Numbered from the stretch's first letter, positions 27,787 to 36,774 are shown. The stretch is 54,077 nucleotides of DNA from Streptomyces sp. HD (GCF_028369295.1 NZ_JAQMYP010000064.1:1-54077); one strand, 5' to 3'. Made by a program: numbers and translations. Notes: generated by a model from the letters alone, not told the origin.

Positions 27787-30700
27787 TTGAGTCTCAAGAG
27801 ACGAACGCGCGCGCCGCTTGTGGCCGTAGTGGCCTGCGCCGCCCTGACCGGCGGTCTGCTCCAGGCCGCGCCCGCCGTCGCCGCACCGAACCCGCACCCC
27901 TCCACCCGCCCCGCCACACCGCCGGCGCCTTCCGGCCAGGTGAAGGATCCGGGCAAGAAGCTCGGCAAGGGCTGGAAGACCAGTCCCGACCGTGCGGTCA
28001 CCGCCGCCGCTGATGCGAACGGTCTGCGCATCCTCGTCGCCGACAGCGGCAAGGCGTACACGTGGAGGACCGCCGCCGTCCTGTCGGAGCCGGGCATGCC
28101 CGCGGATTCGTGGATCGGCAACCAGTGCCTGATGGACCACGATCACGCGGCCGTCGTCTACGCACCGCGCAGTTTCACGAACAAGCCCGACCTGATGCAG
28201 GGCGGCGCCTTCACCGCCATCGTCGATCTGACGACCGGCCATGTGAAGAAGCTGCCGTTCAACGGGTCGTTGGCCTACTTCGACCCGTCCTGCAACACCA
28301 CCACGCACACAGCCGCGTTCACCGCCTTCCGGGACATGAACGATCCCACGGCGACGCGGACTCGCGTCATCACCGTGGGCGTGGACGGCAGGACCTCGGG
28401 TACGGCCGCCGCGAAGGGCGAGATCACCAGCGCGGTTCCGGTCAAGGACGGCACGGTGGCCGCGCTCGGCAGCCGCCTCGTCCACCTCGACCGCTCCGGC
28501 AAGGTGAAGAACCTCGCGGACGCGGACGGTGCCCCGTTCGACATCCGGCCCGCCGCCGACGGCACGATCGGCTTCGTCGTCCGCAAGGGCGACTCCGCGG
28601 CGCACGCCAAGCTGTTCACCGGCAGCGGCAAGCCGAAGACCCTCGCCTCGGCCAAGCTCGGCGACCTCGACCTCGTGCAGGGCGAGGCGGGCAGGGTCTT
28701 CCTCACCGGCCACCCCAAGGGCTCCCCCGCCACCGCGGGAACCGGCGTCACGCGCCTCAACGCCCCGGCCGGCACCGATGTGTCCTCGCACGGCCGTCTC
28801 GCGATCGAGCCGGTCCTCACGCCTGGTGTGCACGCCGGCCTGGCGCACATCAAGGGCGCGGGCAAGGGCTTCACGAAGTCCGGGGAACCCGCCTCGCAGA
28901 CGGCGACGCCCGCCGACGACGGCGACAAGCCCGTGACGGTCACCAGCATCGCCACCACCACCGGGACCAAGCTGACGCAGAGCGTGCAGCAGGCGGCCGG
29001 CGACGGCTCGGGGAACAATCCCTCCCCGGTCCTCCCCAAGGCCGCCGGGACGCACCGGTCGAAGGGCTCCTCCTCGAAGGCGGGCCTGACCGTGAGCCCC
29101 CCGACCGACGACGACCGCTGGTGCGCCGTGTCCCGCAACGACGTCAAGGTGCAGGCGCTGCAGCCGACCTCGAATCAGGTCGAATGGGCCGTCGACATGG
29201 CCGTGCGGGGCAACCTGCGCTCCAACTACATCCGGCAGGGCGGATACCGCTCCCAGGCCGGCCTGGGCACCATCGACCCGCAGGGCCTGTTCCCGCCGCC
29301 GACACTGACAGGCGACGCCAAGGCCAGGATCCCCGCCAACGTGCTCCTCGGCATCATGGCCCAGGAGTCCAACCTGTGGCAGGCCGAGGGCGGTTCGGTC
29401 CCCGGCCAGATGGGCAACCCGCTGGCAGCCGTGGACGGCTACTACGGCCACAAGGCCGACCCCAACGACCCGGCCGCCTACTGGCAGATCAACTGGGACA
29501 AGTCCGACTGCGGCTACGGCGTCGGCCAGGTGACCGACGGCATGCGGCTGGCCGGTCACGAGAAGGTGGACGCCAACGGGAACAAGGAGAAGTTGCTCGA
29601 CCCGGCCCTGCAGAAGCTGGTCGCGGTCGACTACGCGTCGAACATCGCCGCCTCCATGAAGATCCTCGCCGACAAGTGGAACGAGGTCCACAAGGCCGGC
29701 CAGAAGATCACCGTCAACAACGACGATCCGTCCAAGGTCGAGAACTGGTTCACCGCCGTGTGGAACTACAACCTCGGCTTCAACCCTCCGTCGGAGGCCT
29801 CGAAGCACGACGGGCACTGGGGTCTGGGCTGGTACAACAACCCGGCCAACCCCATCTACGCCAAGGGCTGGGGCCATCCGTTCATGAACACCGACGTCGA
29901 CCCGTACGCCGTCAAGGACGCCGCGCATCCGCAGGACTGGCCGTACGAGTTGAAGGTGATGGGCTGGGCCGCCTGGTCCATCGACACCGGCTTCTCCTAC
30001 GCCACCTCCGGCAGGCAGGACTGGCCCGGCGAGTCCGGCTTCTCCTCGGCCGGCTTCCGTCCCGCCTACTGGAACGGGACGGACCAGCCCTACCTGTACG
30101 AAGGCAGCGCGCGATACAACCGGGTGCACGTCGCGCCGCCGCTCGACGCGTTCTGCAACTCCAAGAACAACTGCAACCCGAACACGCCGCCGGACTGCCC
30201 GGACGCCGCGTGCTACGCCAAGTACTGGTGGAACCAGCCCAACGTGACCTGGAAGGACGACTGCGCCAGCACCTGCGGCTTCGAGAACATCAAGTACCAG
30301 ACGCTGGTGTCGGAGCCGGGACGCGGCACCCGCCTGCAGAACGGTACGCCGGTGTGCTCCGGCGCTCCGGCCGGTTCCAAGGTCGTCGCCTCCCTCCCGA
30401 ACGGAACGCCGACCTGGAGTGACCAGAGCGGCTGCGCGACGATCTCGTCCGCAGGAAGTTTCCAGTTCTCGTTCAACCCCGGCACGGAAGGCCGTTACCA
30501 AGCGAAGGCCGACCTGCACTCGGTGGGCGGCGGCTACGGCGGCCACTACTGGTGGACCCACACCCGCGACGCCGACCACTTCGGTGGCGACAACGGCTAC
30601 ATGACCATCAAGGGCACCTGGACCCTCGGCCAGAGCCTCAACTGGGCGCGCGTTCTGGTGCACCTTCCCGACACCGGCGCCCAGACCCGGCAGGCCAGGT

Positions 30701-31833
30701 ACAACGTGCTGGGCTCGGACAGCCTCCACTCCCAGCGGGTCGTGCTCCAGCGCGCGGGCGGATGGGTCAGCCTGGGCGCGTTCCACTTCACCGGCACCCC
30801 GAAGGTCGAGCTGTCGAACACGACCAAGGTCGGAACCGCGGACGAGGACATCGCCTGGGACGCGGTCGCCTTCCAGCCTCTTTCGGGCAAGCCGGCCAAC
30901 TCCGTCGTCGCGATGGGGGACTCCTACTCCTCGGGTGAAGGGGCGACCGGGGAGAACGGCAAGGACCTGTACGAGGAGACCGACCACAACGACAAGCAGA
31001 ACAAGAACGCAATCGACAAGTGCCACCGCTCCAAGCTGGCCTGGTCGAGGCAGGCGACGCTTCCGGGGTACTCCAGCTCCATCGGGGCCATGGCCGACAG
31101 CCTTGACCCGCAGATGGACTACCACTTCGTGGCCTGCTCCGGAGCTCGCACCTTCGACATGCTCAAGGACGGCCAGTCCGGCGAGGTGGCACAGCTCGAC
31201 ACCGGGTACCTGGACCAGAACACCACCCTGGTGACGCTCAGCATCGGCGGCAACGACGCCCGCTTCAGCGACATCATGAAGAAGTGCGTCGACCTGGCCG
31301 ACCCGCAGCTGTCCACGTGCCCGTCCACGGAGCTGGACAACCTCGATCCCGCAACCGGCGACACGAAGCCCGGCACGACCGGTGACCTGAAGGACTGGGC
31401 GCCGAAGTGGCTGCACGACGCCGTGCGCCCGCAGATCGTCAAGACGCTCAACGCCATTCACGGCCTGGCCCCGAAGGCGAAGGTGGTCCTCATGGGCTAC
31501 CCGCGCCTGATCGAGAAGGACCACAGCTGTCTTCCCGGTGCGTACGAAACCGTCGAGAACGACTGGGTGCGCTCGCTGGCCGACAATCTCGCGACCGAGA
31601 TGAAGGGTGCCACCCAGGACGCCGGATCGTGGGTGGTCTTCTCCGACCCGCGGGACCGGTTCGACGGCAAGGCGGCCTGCGGCAGTCCGGAGACCATCAA
31701 CGCCATCGTGGAGAACGGGCGGGAGAAGGCGGACGAGGAGTTCCCGAATGCGTCCATGCAGTCCTTCCACCCCAAGATCGCGGGGGCTCGCCTCTACGCG
31801 GACAACCTGGAGCAGACGCTTCGGGGCATGTGA
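27787..31833 (+). CDS. Secreted multidomain protein: transglycosylase-like, golvesin-like and SGNH hydrolase domains
   Basis: About 1,348 residues. I prefer the TTG start at 27787 (SLKRRTR..., GGGGAAG six bases upstream) because it begins directly at a Sec signal peptide ending AAPAVAAPN; the frame is open to 27691. Residues about 45-330 look like a beta-propeller. About 505-640 resembles a lytic transglycosylase/SLT fold (LLGIMAQESN with a candidate catalytic Glu, CGYGVGQVTDGM, WNYNLGFN). About 900-1030 is a golvesin-like beta domain (SVGGGYGGHYWWTH). About 1038-1348 is an SGNH esterase with GDSYSSGEG, GGND and SFHP blocks. Together these suggest extracellular cell-wall or polysaccharide hydrolysis and deacylation. 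A strong terminator follows. Confidence 0.8.
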   Translation: MSLKRRTRAPLVAVVACAALTGGLLQAAPAVAAPNPHPSTRPATPPAPSGQVKDPGKKLGKGWKTSPDRAVTAAADANGLRILVADSGKAYTWRTAAVLSEPGMPADSWIGNQCLMDHDHAAVVYAPRSFTNKPDLMQGGAFTAIVDLTTGHVKKLPFNGSLAYFDPSCNTTTHTAAFTAFRDMNDPTATRTRVITVGVDGRTSGTAAAKGEITSAVPVKDGTVAALGSRLVHLDRSGKVKNLADADGAPFDIRPAADGTIGFVVRKGDSAAHAKLFTGSGKPKTLASAKLGDLDLVQGEAGRVFLTGHPKGSPATAGTGVTRLNAPAGTDVSSHGRLAIEPVLTPGVHAGLAHIKGAGKGFTKSGEPASQTATPADDGDKPVTVTSIATTTGTKLTQSVQQAAGDGSGNNPSPVLPKAAGTHRSKGSSSKAGLTVSPPTDDDRWCAVSRNDVKVQALQPTSNQVEWAVDMAVRGNLRSNYIRQGGYRSQAGLGTIDPQGLFPPPTLTGDAKARIPANVLLGIMAQESNLWQAEGGSVPGQMGNPLAAVDGYYGHKADPNDPAAYWQINWDKSDCGYGVGQVTDGMRLAGHEKVDANGNKEKLLDPALQKLVAVDYASNIAASMKILADKWNEVHKAGQKITVNNDDPSKVENWFTAVWNYNLGFNPPSEASKHDGHWGLGWYNNPANPIYAKGWGHPFMNTDVDPYAVKDAAHPQDWPYELKVMGWAAWSIDTGFSYATSGRQDWPGESGFSSAGFRPAYWNGTDQPYLYEGSARYNRVHVAPPLDAFCNSKNNCNPNTPPDCPDAACYAKYWWNQPNVTWKDDCASTCGFENIKYQTLVSEPGRGTRLQNGTPVCSGAPAGSKVVASLPNGTPTWSDQSGCATISSAGSFQFSFNPGTEGRYQAKADLHSVGGGYGGHYWWTHTRDADHFGGDNGYMTIKGTWTLGQSLNWARVLVHLPDTGAQTRQARYNVLGSDSLHSQRVVLQRAGGWVSLGAFHFTGTPKVELSNTTKVGTADEDIAWDAVAFQPLSGKPANSVVAMGDSYSSGEGATGENGKDLYEETDHNDKQNKNAIDKCHRSKLAWSRQATLPGYSSSIGAMADSLDPQMDYHFVACSGARTFDMLKDGQSGEVAQLDTGYLDQNTTLVTLSIGGNDARFSDIMKKCVDLADPQLSTCPSTELDNLDPATGDTKPGTTGDLKDWAPKWLHDAVRPQIVKTLNAIHGLAPKAKVVLMGYPRLIEKDHSCLPGAYETVENDWVRSLADNLATEMKGATQDAGSWVVFSDPRDRFDGKAACGSPETINAIVENGREKADEEFPNASMQSFHPKIAGARLYADNLEQTLRGM

Positions 31834-31846
31834 CACATAGCTGATC

Positions 31847-31880
31847 CCGGGGGCCTGAGTATCCGTACTCAGGCCCCCGG
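31847..31880 (+). terminator. Strong hairpin terminator
   Basis: A perfect 15-bp stem CCGGGGGCCTGAGTA / TACTCAGGCCCCCGG with a TCCG tetraloop, 13 bp after the exoprotein stop. Confidence 0.88.
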
Positions 31881-31905
31881 CCATCGTTTAGGGAAGGCTG
31901 CAGGC

Positions 31906-32358
31906 ATGAACACCCCCCGCACGGAACCACGGCCCGTGCTGCCCCGTGTGTCGGGCGCGGCCGCCACGGGCGCGGTTCTGGCCACCGGCGCCGGGACCTA
32001 CCTGTCGTGGGTCAGGCAGTACGACGACCGGGTATGCGCGACCACCGCCAGCATCTGCATCACCTGGAGGGGTGTGTCAGCCATCCCCCTCACCATGACC
32101 ATCGCCGTGATCGTCCTGACCGTCGTCTACAAGCGGCTGGGCATCAGGCCACGGCTCGCCGTCATCCCCCCGACCTTCCTGCTCGCGCCGCTCCCTCTGG
32201 CCGCCGCGCAGTCGGCGGCAGGCTGGTGGGCCGTCCCCCTCGCGGGCGCGGCCTGGGCCGGCTCCCTCGCGCTCGCCGCTTGGAGCCGCTACCGGATCCC
32301 GGGGGTCACGGCTTCAGGCGTTCTGCTGCTCGCCTCTCTCATCGTCCTCTACCGCTGA
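31906..32358 (+). CDS. Small multi-pass membrane protein
   Basis: A 150-residue protein with about five hydrophobic segments, near residues 18-35, 55-74 (IPLTMTIAVIVLTVVY), 86-103, 107-125 and 131-148. Two cysteines in VCATTASIC lie in the first external loop. No family motif is recognised. ATG at 31906 follows an AGGGAAGG-type sequence. The 3' end overlaps the 3' end of the convergent AI-2E-type transporter gene by about 45 bp. Confidence 0.6.
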   Translation: MNTPRTEPRPVLPRVSGAAATGAVLATGAGTYLSWVRQYDDRVCATTASICITWRGVSAIPLTMTIAVIVLTVVYKRLGIRPRLAVIPPTFLLAPLPLAAAQSAAGWWAVPLAGAAWAGSLALAAWSRYRIPGVTASGVLLLASLIVLYR

Positions 32359-33741
32359 GGACGCGCCGGCCGCGGCGCTGTGCACGGTGGCTTCGGCCTG
32401 CGGCGCGGCCTGGTCCTCGGCCGTTTCCTGCGCCGCTTCCTGGGAGTACTGGCGCAGATACCCCACCACCGTGTTCGTCACCGCGACCAGTGGTACGGCC
32501 ACCACCGCGCCGCCGATTCCGGCCACCATGGCGCCGGCCGCCACCGTGAGGACCACCGCGAGCGGGTGCACGCGCACCGCGCGGCCCAGGATGAACGGCT
32601 GCAGGACATGGCCCTCGATCTGCTGGACCGCGAGGACGACCACGAGGGTCATGACCGCCGTGAAGATGCCCTGCGTCACCAGCGCCACGACCACGGCGAG
32701 GGCGCCGGAGGCCACCGCTCCGACGAGCGGGATGAAGGAGAACAGGAAGATGAAGACGGCCAGCGGGACGGCCATCGGGACGTCGAGGAAGTAGATGCCG
32801 ATGCCGATGAAGACGGCGTCGATCAGGGCGACGAGGACTGTGCCGCGCACATACGCCGTGAGGGTCGCCCACGCGCGCGGGCCGGCGCCGGCGACGCCCG
32901 GGCGGGCCGCGGCCGGCACGAGCTTCAGCGTCCACTCCCAGATGCGCTTGCCGTCGTAGAGCAGGAAGAGGGTCGAGAAGGCCGCCAGCAGGATGCCGGT
33001 GAGGGTCTCGACGACGACCGTGACGCCTTCGAGGCCCGCTGAGGTGATCTCGTCGGTGTTGGCGCCGATCGCCTCCCGGAGGTTCTCGGCGATGTCGTTG
33101 ATCTGCTTGTCGGTGACGTGGAAGGGGCTGTTGAGCAGCCACTTGCGCAGCTCGTCGATGCCGTCCTGGACCTGGTCGGAGAGGTTGTCGATGTTCTCCA
33201 TGACCTGCCAGGTCACGAACCAGCCCATCAGCCCGATGACGACGAACCCGAGGATCGCGGTCAGGGCGGTCGCGGGCCCGCGCGGCACCCGGCGCCGCAT
33301 CAGCCAGGCCACCGAGGGCTGCATCAGCGCGGTGAGGAGGAGAGCGATGACGAACGCCAGCACCACAAGCTGTACGGCGCTGATGACCCGCATCAGCACC
33401 CAGAGCGTGCCGGCCAGCACCAGCAGCCGCCAGCCGGCCTCCGCCGCGACCCGTACGCCCCACGGGACGACCTGCGTGGGATCGGGGCGGGGCGGCGGCG
33501 CCGCGGGCGCGTAGGCGGGAGGCCGCGGGACGTGGTCGGCGGGCGGCGGGGGCGGGTCGGCGGGGGCGGACTTGACGGACTCGGCGGACTCGGCGGACTC
33601 AAGCGTGGCGGTGGCGGACCGCCGCACCGGTTGAAAGTCGGCGCTCTCCCGCTCCACCTCGGCTCGGCGCTCGTCCAGCCGTTCACTCATCTCGGTCAGT
33701 CCGGCTCCGAGCCGGCCGAGCCACCCTGGCACTCGCGCCAT
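32314..33741 (-). CDS. AI-2E family transporter (PerM/TqsA-like)
   Basis: A 475-residue polytopic membrane protein. After a charged, Pro-rich cytoplasmic N-terminus (about 100 residues) come helices near LLVLAGTLWVLMRVISAVQLVVLA and VIALLLTALMQP, an amphipathic central region (IDNLSDQVQDGIDELRKW), and the conserved C-terminal bundle with IGIYFLDVPMAVPLAVFIFLFSFIPLVGA and VHPLAVVLTVAAGAMVAGIGGAVVAVPLVA. The latter is diagnostic of the AI-2E/PerM family. Substrates are unsettled; small molecules or ions are reported for relatives. The start is ATG 33741 (MARVPGWLG) after AGAGGACGG; an upstream start at 33774 is less likely. Confidence 0.88.
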   Translation of the reverse strand: MARVPGWLGRLGAGLTEMSERLDERRAEVERESADFQPVRRSATATLESAESAESVKSAPADPPPPPADHVPRPPAYAPAAPPPRPDPTQVVPWGVRVAAEAGWRLLVLAGTLWVLMRVISAVQLVVLAFVIALLLTALMQPSVAWLMRRRVPRGPATALTAILGFVVIGLMGWFVTWQVMENIDNLSDQVQDGIDELRKWLLNSPFHVTDKQINDIAENLREAIGANTDEITSAGLEGVTVVVETLTGILLAAFSTLFLLYDGKRIWEWTLKLVPAAARPGVAGAGPRAWATLTAYVRGTVLVALIDAVFIGIGIYFLDVPMAVPLAVFIFLFSFIPLVGAVASGALAVVVALVTQGIFTAVMTLVVVLAVQQIEGHVLQPFILGRAVRVHPLAVVLTVAAGAMVAGIGGAVVAVPLVAVTNTVVGYLRQYSQEAAQETAEDQAAPQAEATVHSAAAGASSAVEDDERGEQQNA

Positions 33742-33827
33742 GATCCGTCCTCTTCCCCCGTCTCTCCTCACCACTCCCCCCGGAGTCGTCCGTCCGACCG
33801 TACATGCCCGGGGGCCCGGAAGCGCGA

Positions 33828-33858
33828 TTGCCCCTCACCAAAGGACGGTGAGGGGCAA
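33828..33858 (-). terminator. Hairpin terminator downstream of the transglycosylase gene
   Basis: A 12-bp stem TTGCCCCTCACC / GGTGAGGGGCAA with a 7-nt loop. It lies between the minus-strand transglycosylase stop (33991) and the AI-2E gene start (33741). Confidence 0.65.
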
Positions 33859-33870
33859 CGCAGGGTTGAG

Positions 33871-33960
33871 AGCCGCGCCCCAAAGGGGCGCGGGGCTGTA
33901 CTGAATATGCGGCTCCGCCGCGCGGGCGCGACCAGCCACGACGGCGCCGCAGACAACAAA
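33871..33960. repeat. Intergenic palindromic repeat typical of Streptomyces
   Basis: AGCCGCGCCCC-aaa-GGGGCGCGGGGCT hairpin (stem 33873-33881/33885-33893). It is followed by TGCGGCTCCGCCGCGCGG and GCGCGACCAGCCACGACG. From memory this composite (GGGGCGCGGGGCTG ... GCGGCTCCGCCGCG ... CGACCAGCCAC) recurs in many intergenic regions of Streptomyces genomes. It is non-coding. Confidence 0.5.
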
Positions 33961-33990
33961 CGACGTATCGCGGCTGAACCCGCGGAGCGC

Positions 33991-34677
33991 CTAGTACCAG
34001 TGGTTGGCCTGCCAGAACGACCAGGCCCCGCAGGGGCTGTGGTACCGGTCGTTCATGTAGTTGAGGCCCCACTTGATCTGGGTGGCCGGGTTCGTCTGCC
34101 AGTCGGAGCCGGCGGACGAGTACTTGCCGGCGGGCAGGGCCTGGAAGAGACCGTAGGCACCCGACGAGGCGTTGACCGCCTGGTAGTTCCAGCTGGACTC
34201 GTGGTCCACGATGTTGCTGAAGCACTGGAACTGGTCGGCCGGCACCATCTGGCGTGCCATCGCCTGGATCTGCGCGACGGTGTACGAGCTCTGGATCGGG
34301 AAGTCGGCGGAGGAGGACCGGGAGGCCTTCGTCTCGGCCTCTTCGCGCTCCTTGGCTTCCTTTGCCGCCTTCTCGGCGGCCTTCTGCTTGTCGATCGCCA
34401 TCTGGGCGGCTGCCTTACGGGCCGCTTCCTCGGCGTCCTTCTTGGCGCTCGCGTCCGCGGCGATGGCCTGGACATCAGCCTGAGCCGACATGGACTCGAT
34501 CTGCACCTGGGCCTGCTGGCCCGCGGGTATGTCCGCGAGAAGCGTCGAATCGGCAGCCGTCGCCTCGGCGTCGTTGTTCTGCGCGGTGCTGCCCGAGGCA
34601 ACGCCGACGACGCTTCCGACAGCGGTGACCGCGGTGGCAGAGGCCACTGCGAATCCCCTGACCGAAATCGGACTCAC
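33991..34677 (-). CDS. Secreted SLT-type transglycosylase with coiled-coil stalk
   Basis: A 228-residue exported muralytic enzyme. The signal region is FAVASATAVTAVGSVVGVASG. An Ala/Lys/Glu-rich helical stalk follows (about residues 65-130, AARKAAAQMAIDKQKAAEKAAKEAKEREEAE). The C-terminal SLT-like domain of about 80 residues (VDHESSWNYQAVNASSGAYGLFQALPAGKY ... WGLNYMNDRYHSPCGAWSFW) contains the catalytic Glu in DHESSW. It would cleave peptidoglycan glycan strands outside the membrane. The start is GTG 34677, because AAGGA lies six bases upstream; ATG at 34695 is an alternative. The 5' leader is long and structured. Confidence 0.88.
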   Translation of the reverse strand: MSPISVRGFAVASATAVTAVGSVVGVASGSTAQNNDAEATAADSTLLADIPAGQQAQVQIESMSAQADVQAIAADASAKKDAEEAARKAAAQMAIDKQKAAEKAAKEAKEREEAETKASRSSSADFPIQSSYTVAQIQAMARQMVPADQFQCFSNIVDHESSWNYQAVNASSGAYGLFQALPAGKYSSAGSDWQTNPATQIKWGLNYMNDRYHSPCGAWSFWQANHWY

Positions 34678-34696
34678 ACGGTTTCCTTCCAGCATC

Positions 34697-34796
34697 GTCC
34701 GCTTCGGTGACCCTGGCGGACGCAATCGTGCCCCTGGCTCTGGCCTCCCAACTGCGGGGTCACGGGAGGCACGGACCCGGTGGGCAACTCCCGTGA
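34697..34796 (-). promoter_or_regulatory. Structured 5' leader with mutually exclusive stems
   Basis: Upstream of the transglycosylase gene (minus strand) three inverted repeats are visible. CTCCCGTGA (34788-34796) is complementary to TCACGGGAG (34760-34768). The same central GGGAGG (34764-34769) can instead pair with CCTCCC (34744-34749). A third stem, GTCCGC/GCGGAC, lies at 34697-34702/34716-34721, just before the ribosome site. The shared strand makes the first two stems alternative, which is riboswitch- or attenuator-like. I looked for and did not find the conserved ydaO (c-di-AMP) motifs. The whole gene-free stretch 34678-35095 otherwise shows only an isolated palindrome at 34961. Confidence 0.45.
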
Positions 34797-34960
34797 AGGG
34801 AGCGCCGCGTGGTGACTCGGGCGGCATACGACGGCGCTATGCAGTTGATTGTGGTGCTGCTGTGGTTCCGTACCGCTGGGGGTACAGGTGTGTCGTATGC
34901 GGGGCCTGACAGGAGTGAGACTCTGCCGCACCCGGACGCCGCAAGGCAATTCCGTGTTGC

Positions 34961-34976
34961 GTGTGAAAGCTCACAC
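34961..34976. promoter_or_regulatory. TGTGA-TCACA-type palindrome
   Basis: GTGTGA-aagc-TCACAC is a perfect 6-bp dyad. It resembles a CRP half-site pair but has a 4-bp instead of a 6-bp centre. It lies about 120 bp downstream of the phoH stop, in the presumptive promoter region of the minus-strand transglycosylase gene. Confidence 0.3.
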
Positions 34977-35095
34977 CTCGTTTGTCCCTGGGGTTTTCCG
35001 GAAAGCCGCACACGCCGAGGCGCCGCCCGGATAGGCTCTCGGCCTTTCCGAACGGCGCCAACCAACGAGTAGCTATCCCAAGTTGGGCACTTGGG

Positions 35096-36418
35096 TCAGA
35101 TTTGCCCGTCCTCCAGCATTTCGGTCACAAGGGCGGCGATCTGGGACCTCTCGGACCGCGTCAGCGTGACATGGGCGAAGAGCGGATGCCCCTTCAGCTT
35201 CTCCACGACGGCGACGACACCGTCATAGCGCCCGACCCGCAGATTGTCCCGCTGGGCCACGTCATGGGTGAGAACCACCCGTGAATTGGCGCCAATTCGG
35301 GACAGAACGGTAAGAAGCACATTCCGTTCCAGCGACTGCGCCTCGTCCACGATCACGAACGCGTCGTGCAGCGAGCGTCCGCGGATATGGGTGAGGGGCA
35401 GCACCTCCAGCATGCCGCGCGCGGTGACCTCTTCGATGACCTCGCGGCTGGTGACCGCGGACAGCGTGTCGAAGACGGCCTGCGCCCAGGGGCTCATCTT
35501 CTCGGCCTCGGAGCCGGGCAGATAGCCGAGCTCCTGCCCGCCCACCGCGTACAGCGGCCGGAAGACCATCACCTTCTGGTGCTGACGGCGCTCAAGCACG
35601 GCCTCCAGACCCGCGCACAGCGCCAGCGCCGACTTGCCGGTGCCGGCCCGGCCGCCCATGGACACGATCCCGACGTCCGGGTCGAGCAGCAGGTCGAGCG
35701 CGATCCGCTGCTCGGCACTGCGTCCCTTGATACCGAACGCCTCCCGATCGCCGCGCACCACCCGGACGTTGCCCTCGGGCGTGACCCGGCCCAGCGCCTT
35801 GCCGCGCTCGGAGTGGATCGTCAGTCCGGTGTGCACGGGCAGGTCGGCGACCTCGGGGACGTAGACATGGCCTTCCTCGAAGAGGATGTCCACCTGTTCG
35901 CCCGGCAGGGTCAGTTCGGACATTCCGGTCCAGCCGGAGGAGTCCGTGATGGCGAGCTCGGCGCGGTACTCCTCGGCGAGGAGGCCGACGGACGAGGCCT
36001 TGATCCTGAGCGGGAGGTCCTTCGACACGACGGTGACGTCGAGTCCCTCGGCCTGCAGATTGCGGGCGACCGCGAGGATGCGGGAGTCGTTGTCCCCCAG
36101 GCGGTAGCCGGTCGGCAGAACGCTGGGGTCCGAGTGGTTGAGCTCGACACGGACGGTCCCGCCGAGTTCCCCGATCGGAATGGGGGCATCGAGACGGCCA
36201 TGCCGCACCCGGAACTCGTCGAGCAGGCGCAGCGCCTGCCGGGCGAAGTAGCCGAGTTCGGGATGGTGCCGCTTGGCCTCCAGTTCCGTCACCACGACGA
36301 TGGGGAGCACGACCTCGTGCTCGTCGAAGCGGTTCAGGGCGTTCGGGTCGGCCAGCAGGACGCTGGTGTCGAGAACGTAGGTGCGCCGGTCTGGCTTGTG
36401 GCGCTTTGTGCTGGTCAC
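35096..36418 (-). CDS. PIN domain-PhoH family ATPase (YlaK-like)
   Basis: A 440-residue fusion. Residues 1-140 form a PIN ribonuclease domain (TYVLDTSVLLADPNALNRF with first Asp, VVVTELEAKR, LGDNDSRILAVARNL with the acidic cluster). The C-terminal PhoH ATPase (about 215-440) has Walker A GGRAGTGKSALA, IVDEAQSLERN as Walker B and LTHDVAQRDNLRVG as sensor. PhoH2-type proteins combine RNA helicase and RNase activities; a role in RNA turnover is the family expectation. The start is GTG 36418 (VTSTKRHKP), with GTG at 36421 adjacent. The open frame to 36670 is Pro/Arg-rich and probably non-coding. Confidence 0.9.
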   Translation of the reverse strand: MTSTKRHKPDRRTYVLDTSVLLADPNALNRFDEHEVVLPIVVVTELEAKRHHPELGYFARQALRLLDEFRVRHGRLDAPIPIGELGGTVRVELNHSDPSVLPTGYRLGDNDSRILAVARNLQAEGLDVTVVSKDLPLRIKASSVGLLAEEYRAELAITDSSGWTGMSELTLPGEQVDILFEEGHVYVPEVADLPVHTGLTIHSERGKALGRVTPEGNVRVVRGDREAFGIKGRSAEQRIALDLLLDPDVGIVSMGGRAGTGKSALALCAGLEAVLERRQHQKVMVFRPLYAVGGQELGYLPGSEAEKMSPWAQAVFDTLSAVTSREVIEEVTARGMLEVLPLTHIRGRSLHDAFVIVDEAQSLERNVLLTVLSRIGANSRVVLTHDVAQRDNLRVGRYDGVVAVVEKLKGHPLFAHVTLTRSERSQIAALVTEMLEDGQI

Positions 36419-36421
36419 CAC

Positions 36422-36774
36422 GGAAGGACGTACCCCCTCGGATGAGGTCGGGGAGCGACGGAGTGGAGCTGGACCGGTCGTCGGCCGCCCTGCACGCCTG
36501 GCACGGGCCGAAAACCGGCCCTCCACTGCTTCTTCCGTGCCGTGACCGCACGGTCGAGCTGGTGCAAAGGGCCTCCCGGGCGGACGGCTCCGGCGCCGCC
36601 CACTGAGATACGACACCCGTGGTTCGGGTGTCGACCTGCTTGGCTTATGCCCTCGAACATGCGCCGCCATGCCAGCGCATATGACGGCGCCCCGGTGAAC
36701 TCCTTGTTACTTGTGTCCCAATGAGGGTGACTTTTGTCTCGCCGAAATACGGCGATCAGCTGGCCGAAACAGGC
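36422..36774. other. Gene-free spacer between phoH and uppS
   Basis: A 353-bp stretch without a supported gene. It contains a 9-bp stem hairpin CGACACCCG / CGGGTGTCG (36611-36633), an imperfect dyad around 36660-36695 (CGCCGCCAT ... ATGACGGCG) and a small TCGCCG-AAATA-CGGCGA hairpin (36739-36755) just after the uppS stop, a weak terminator candidate. The phoH promoter should be here. Confidence 0.5.

Noticed and set aside
27694..31884. A 1,396-codon open frame on the minus strand opposite the large exoprotein
   Set aside because: It is the mirror of a high-GC gene with strong third-position bias. Its product is Val/Arg/Gly/Leu-rich with no family resemblance, whereas the plus frame has signal peptide and enzyme motifs.
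34961..34976. CRP-binding site
   Set aside because: The arms TGTGA/TCACA fit, but the centre is 4 bp rather than 6 bp, so it is recorded only as a palindrome.
34678..35095. ydaO (c-di-AMP) riboswitch upstream of the transglycosylase
   Set aside because: The conserved GGGGUGAAUC and CCGUCAGCUAACC-type blocks are not present on either strand.
36418..36670. N-terminal extension of the PIN-PhoH protein
   Set aside because: The extra residues are Pro/Arg/Ser-rich without family similarity, while VTSTKRHKPDRRTYVLDTSVLL begins directly at the PIN domain.
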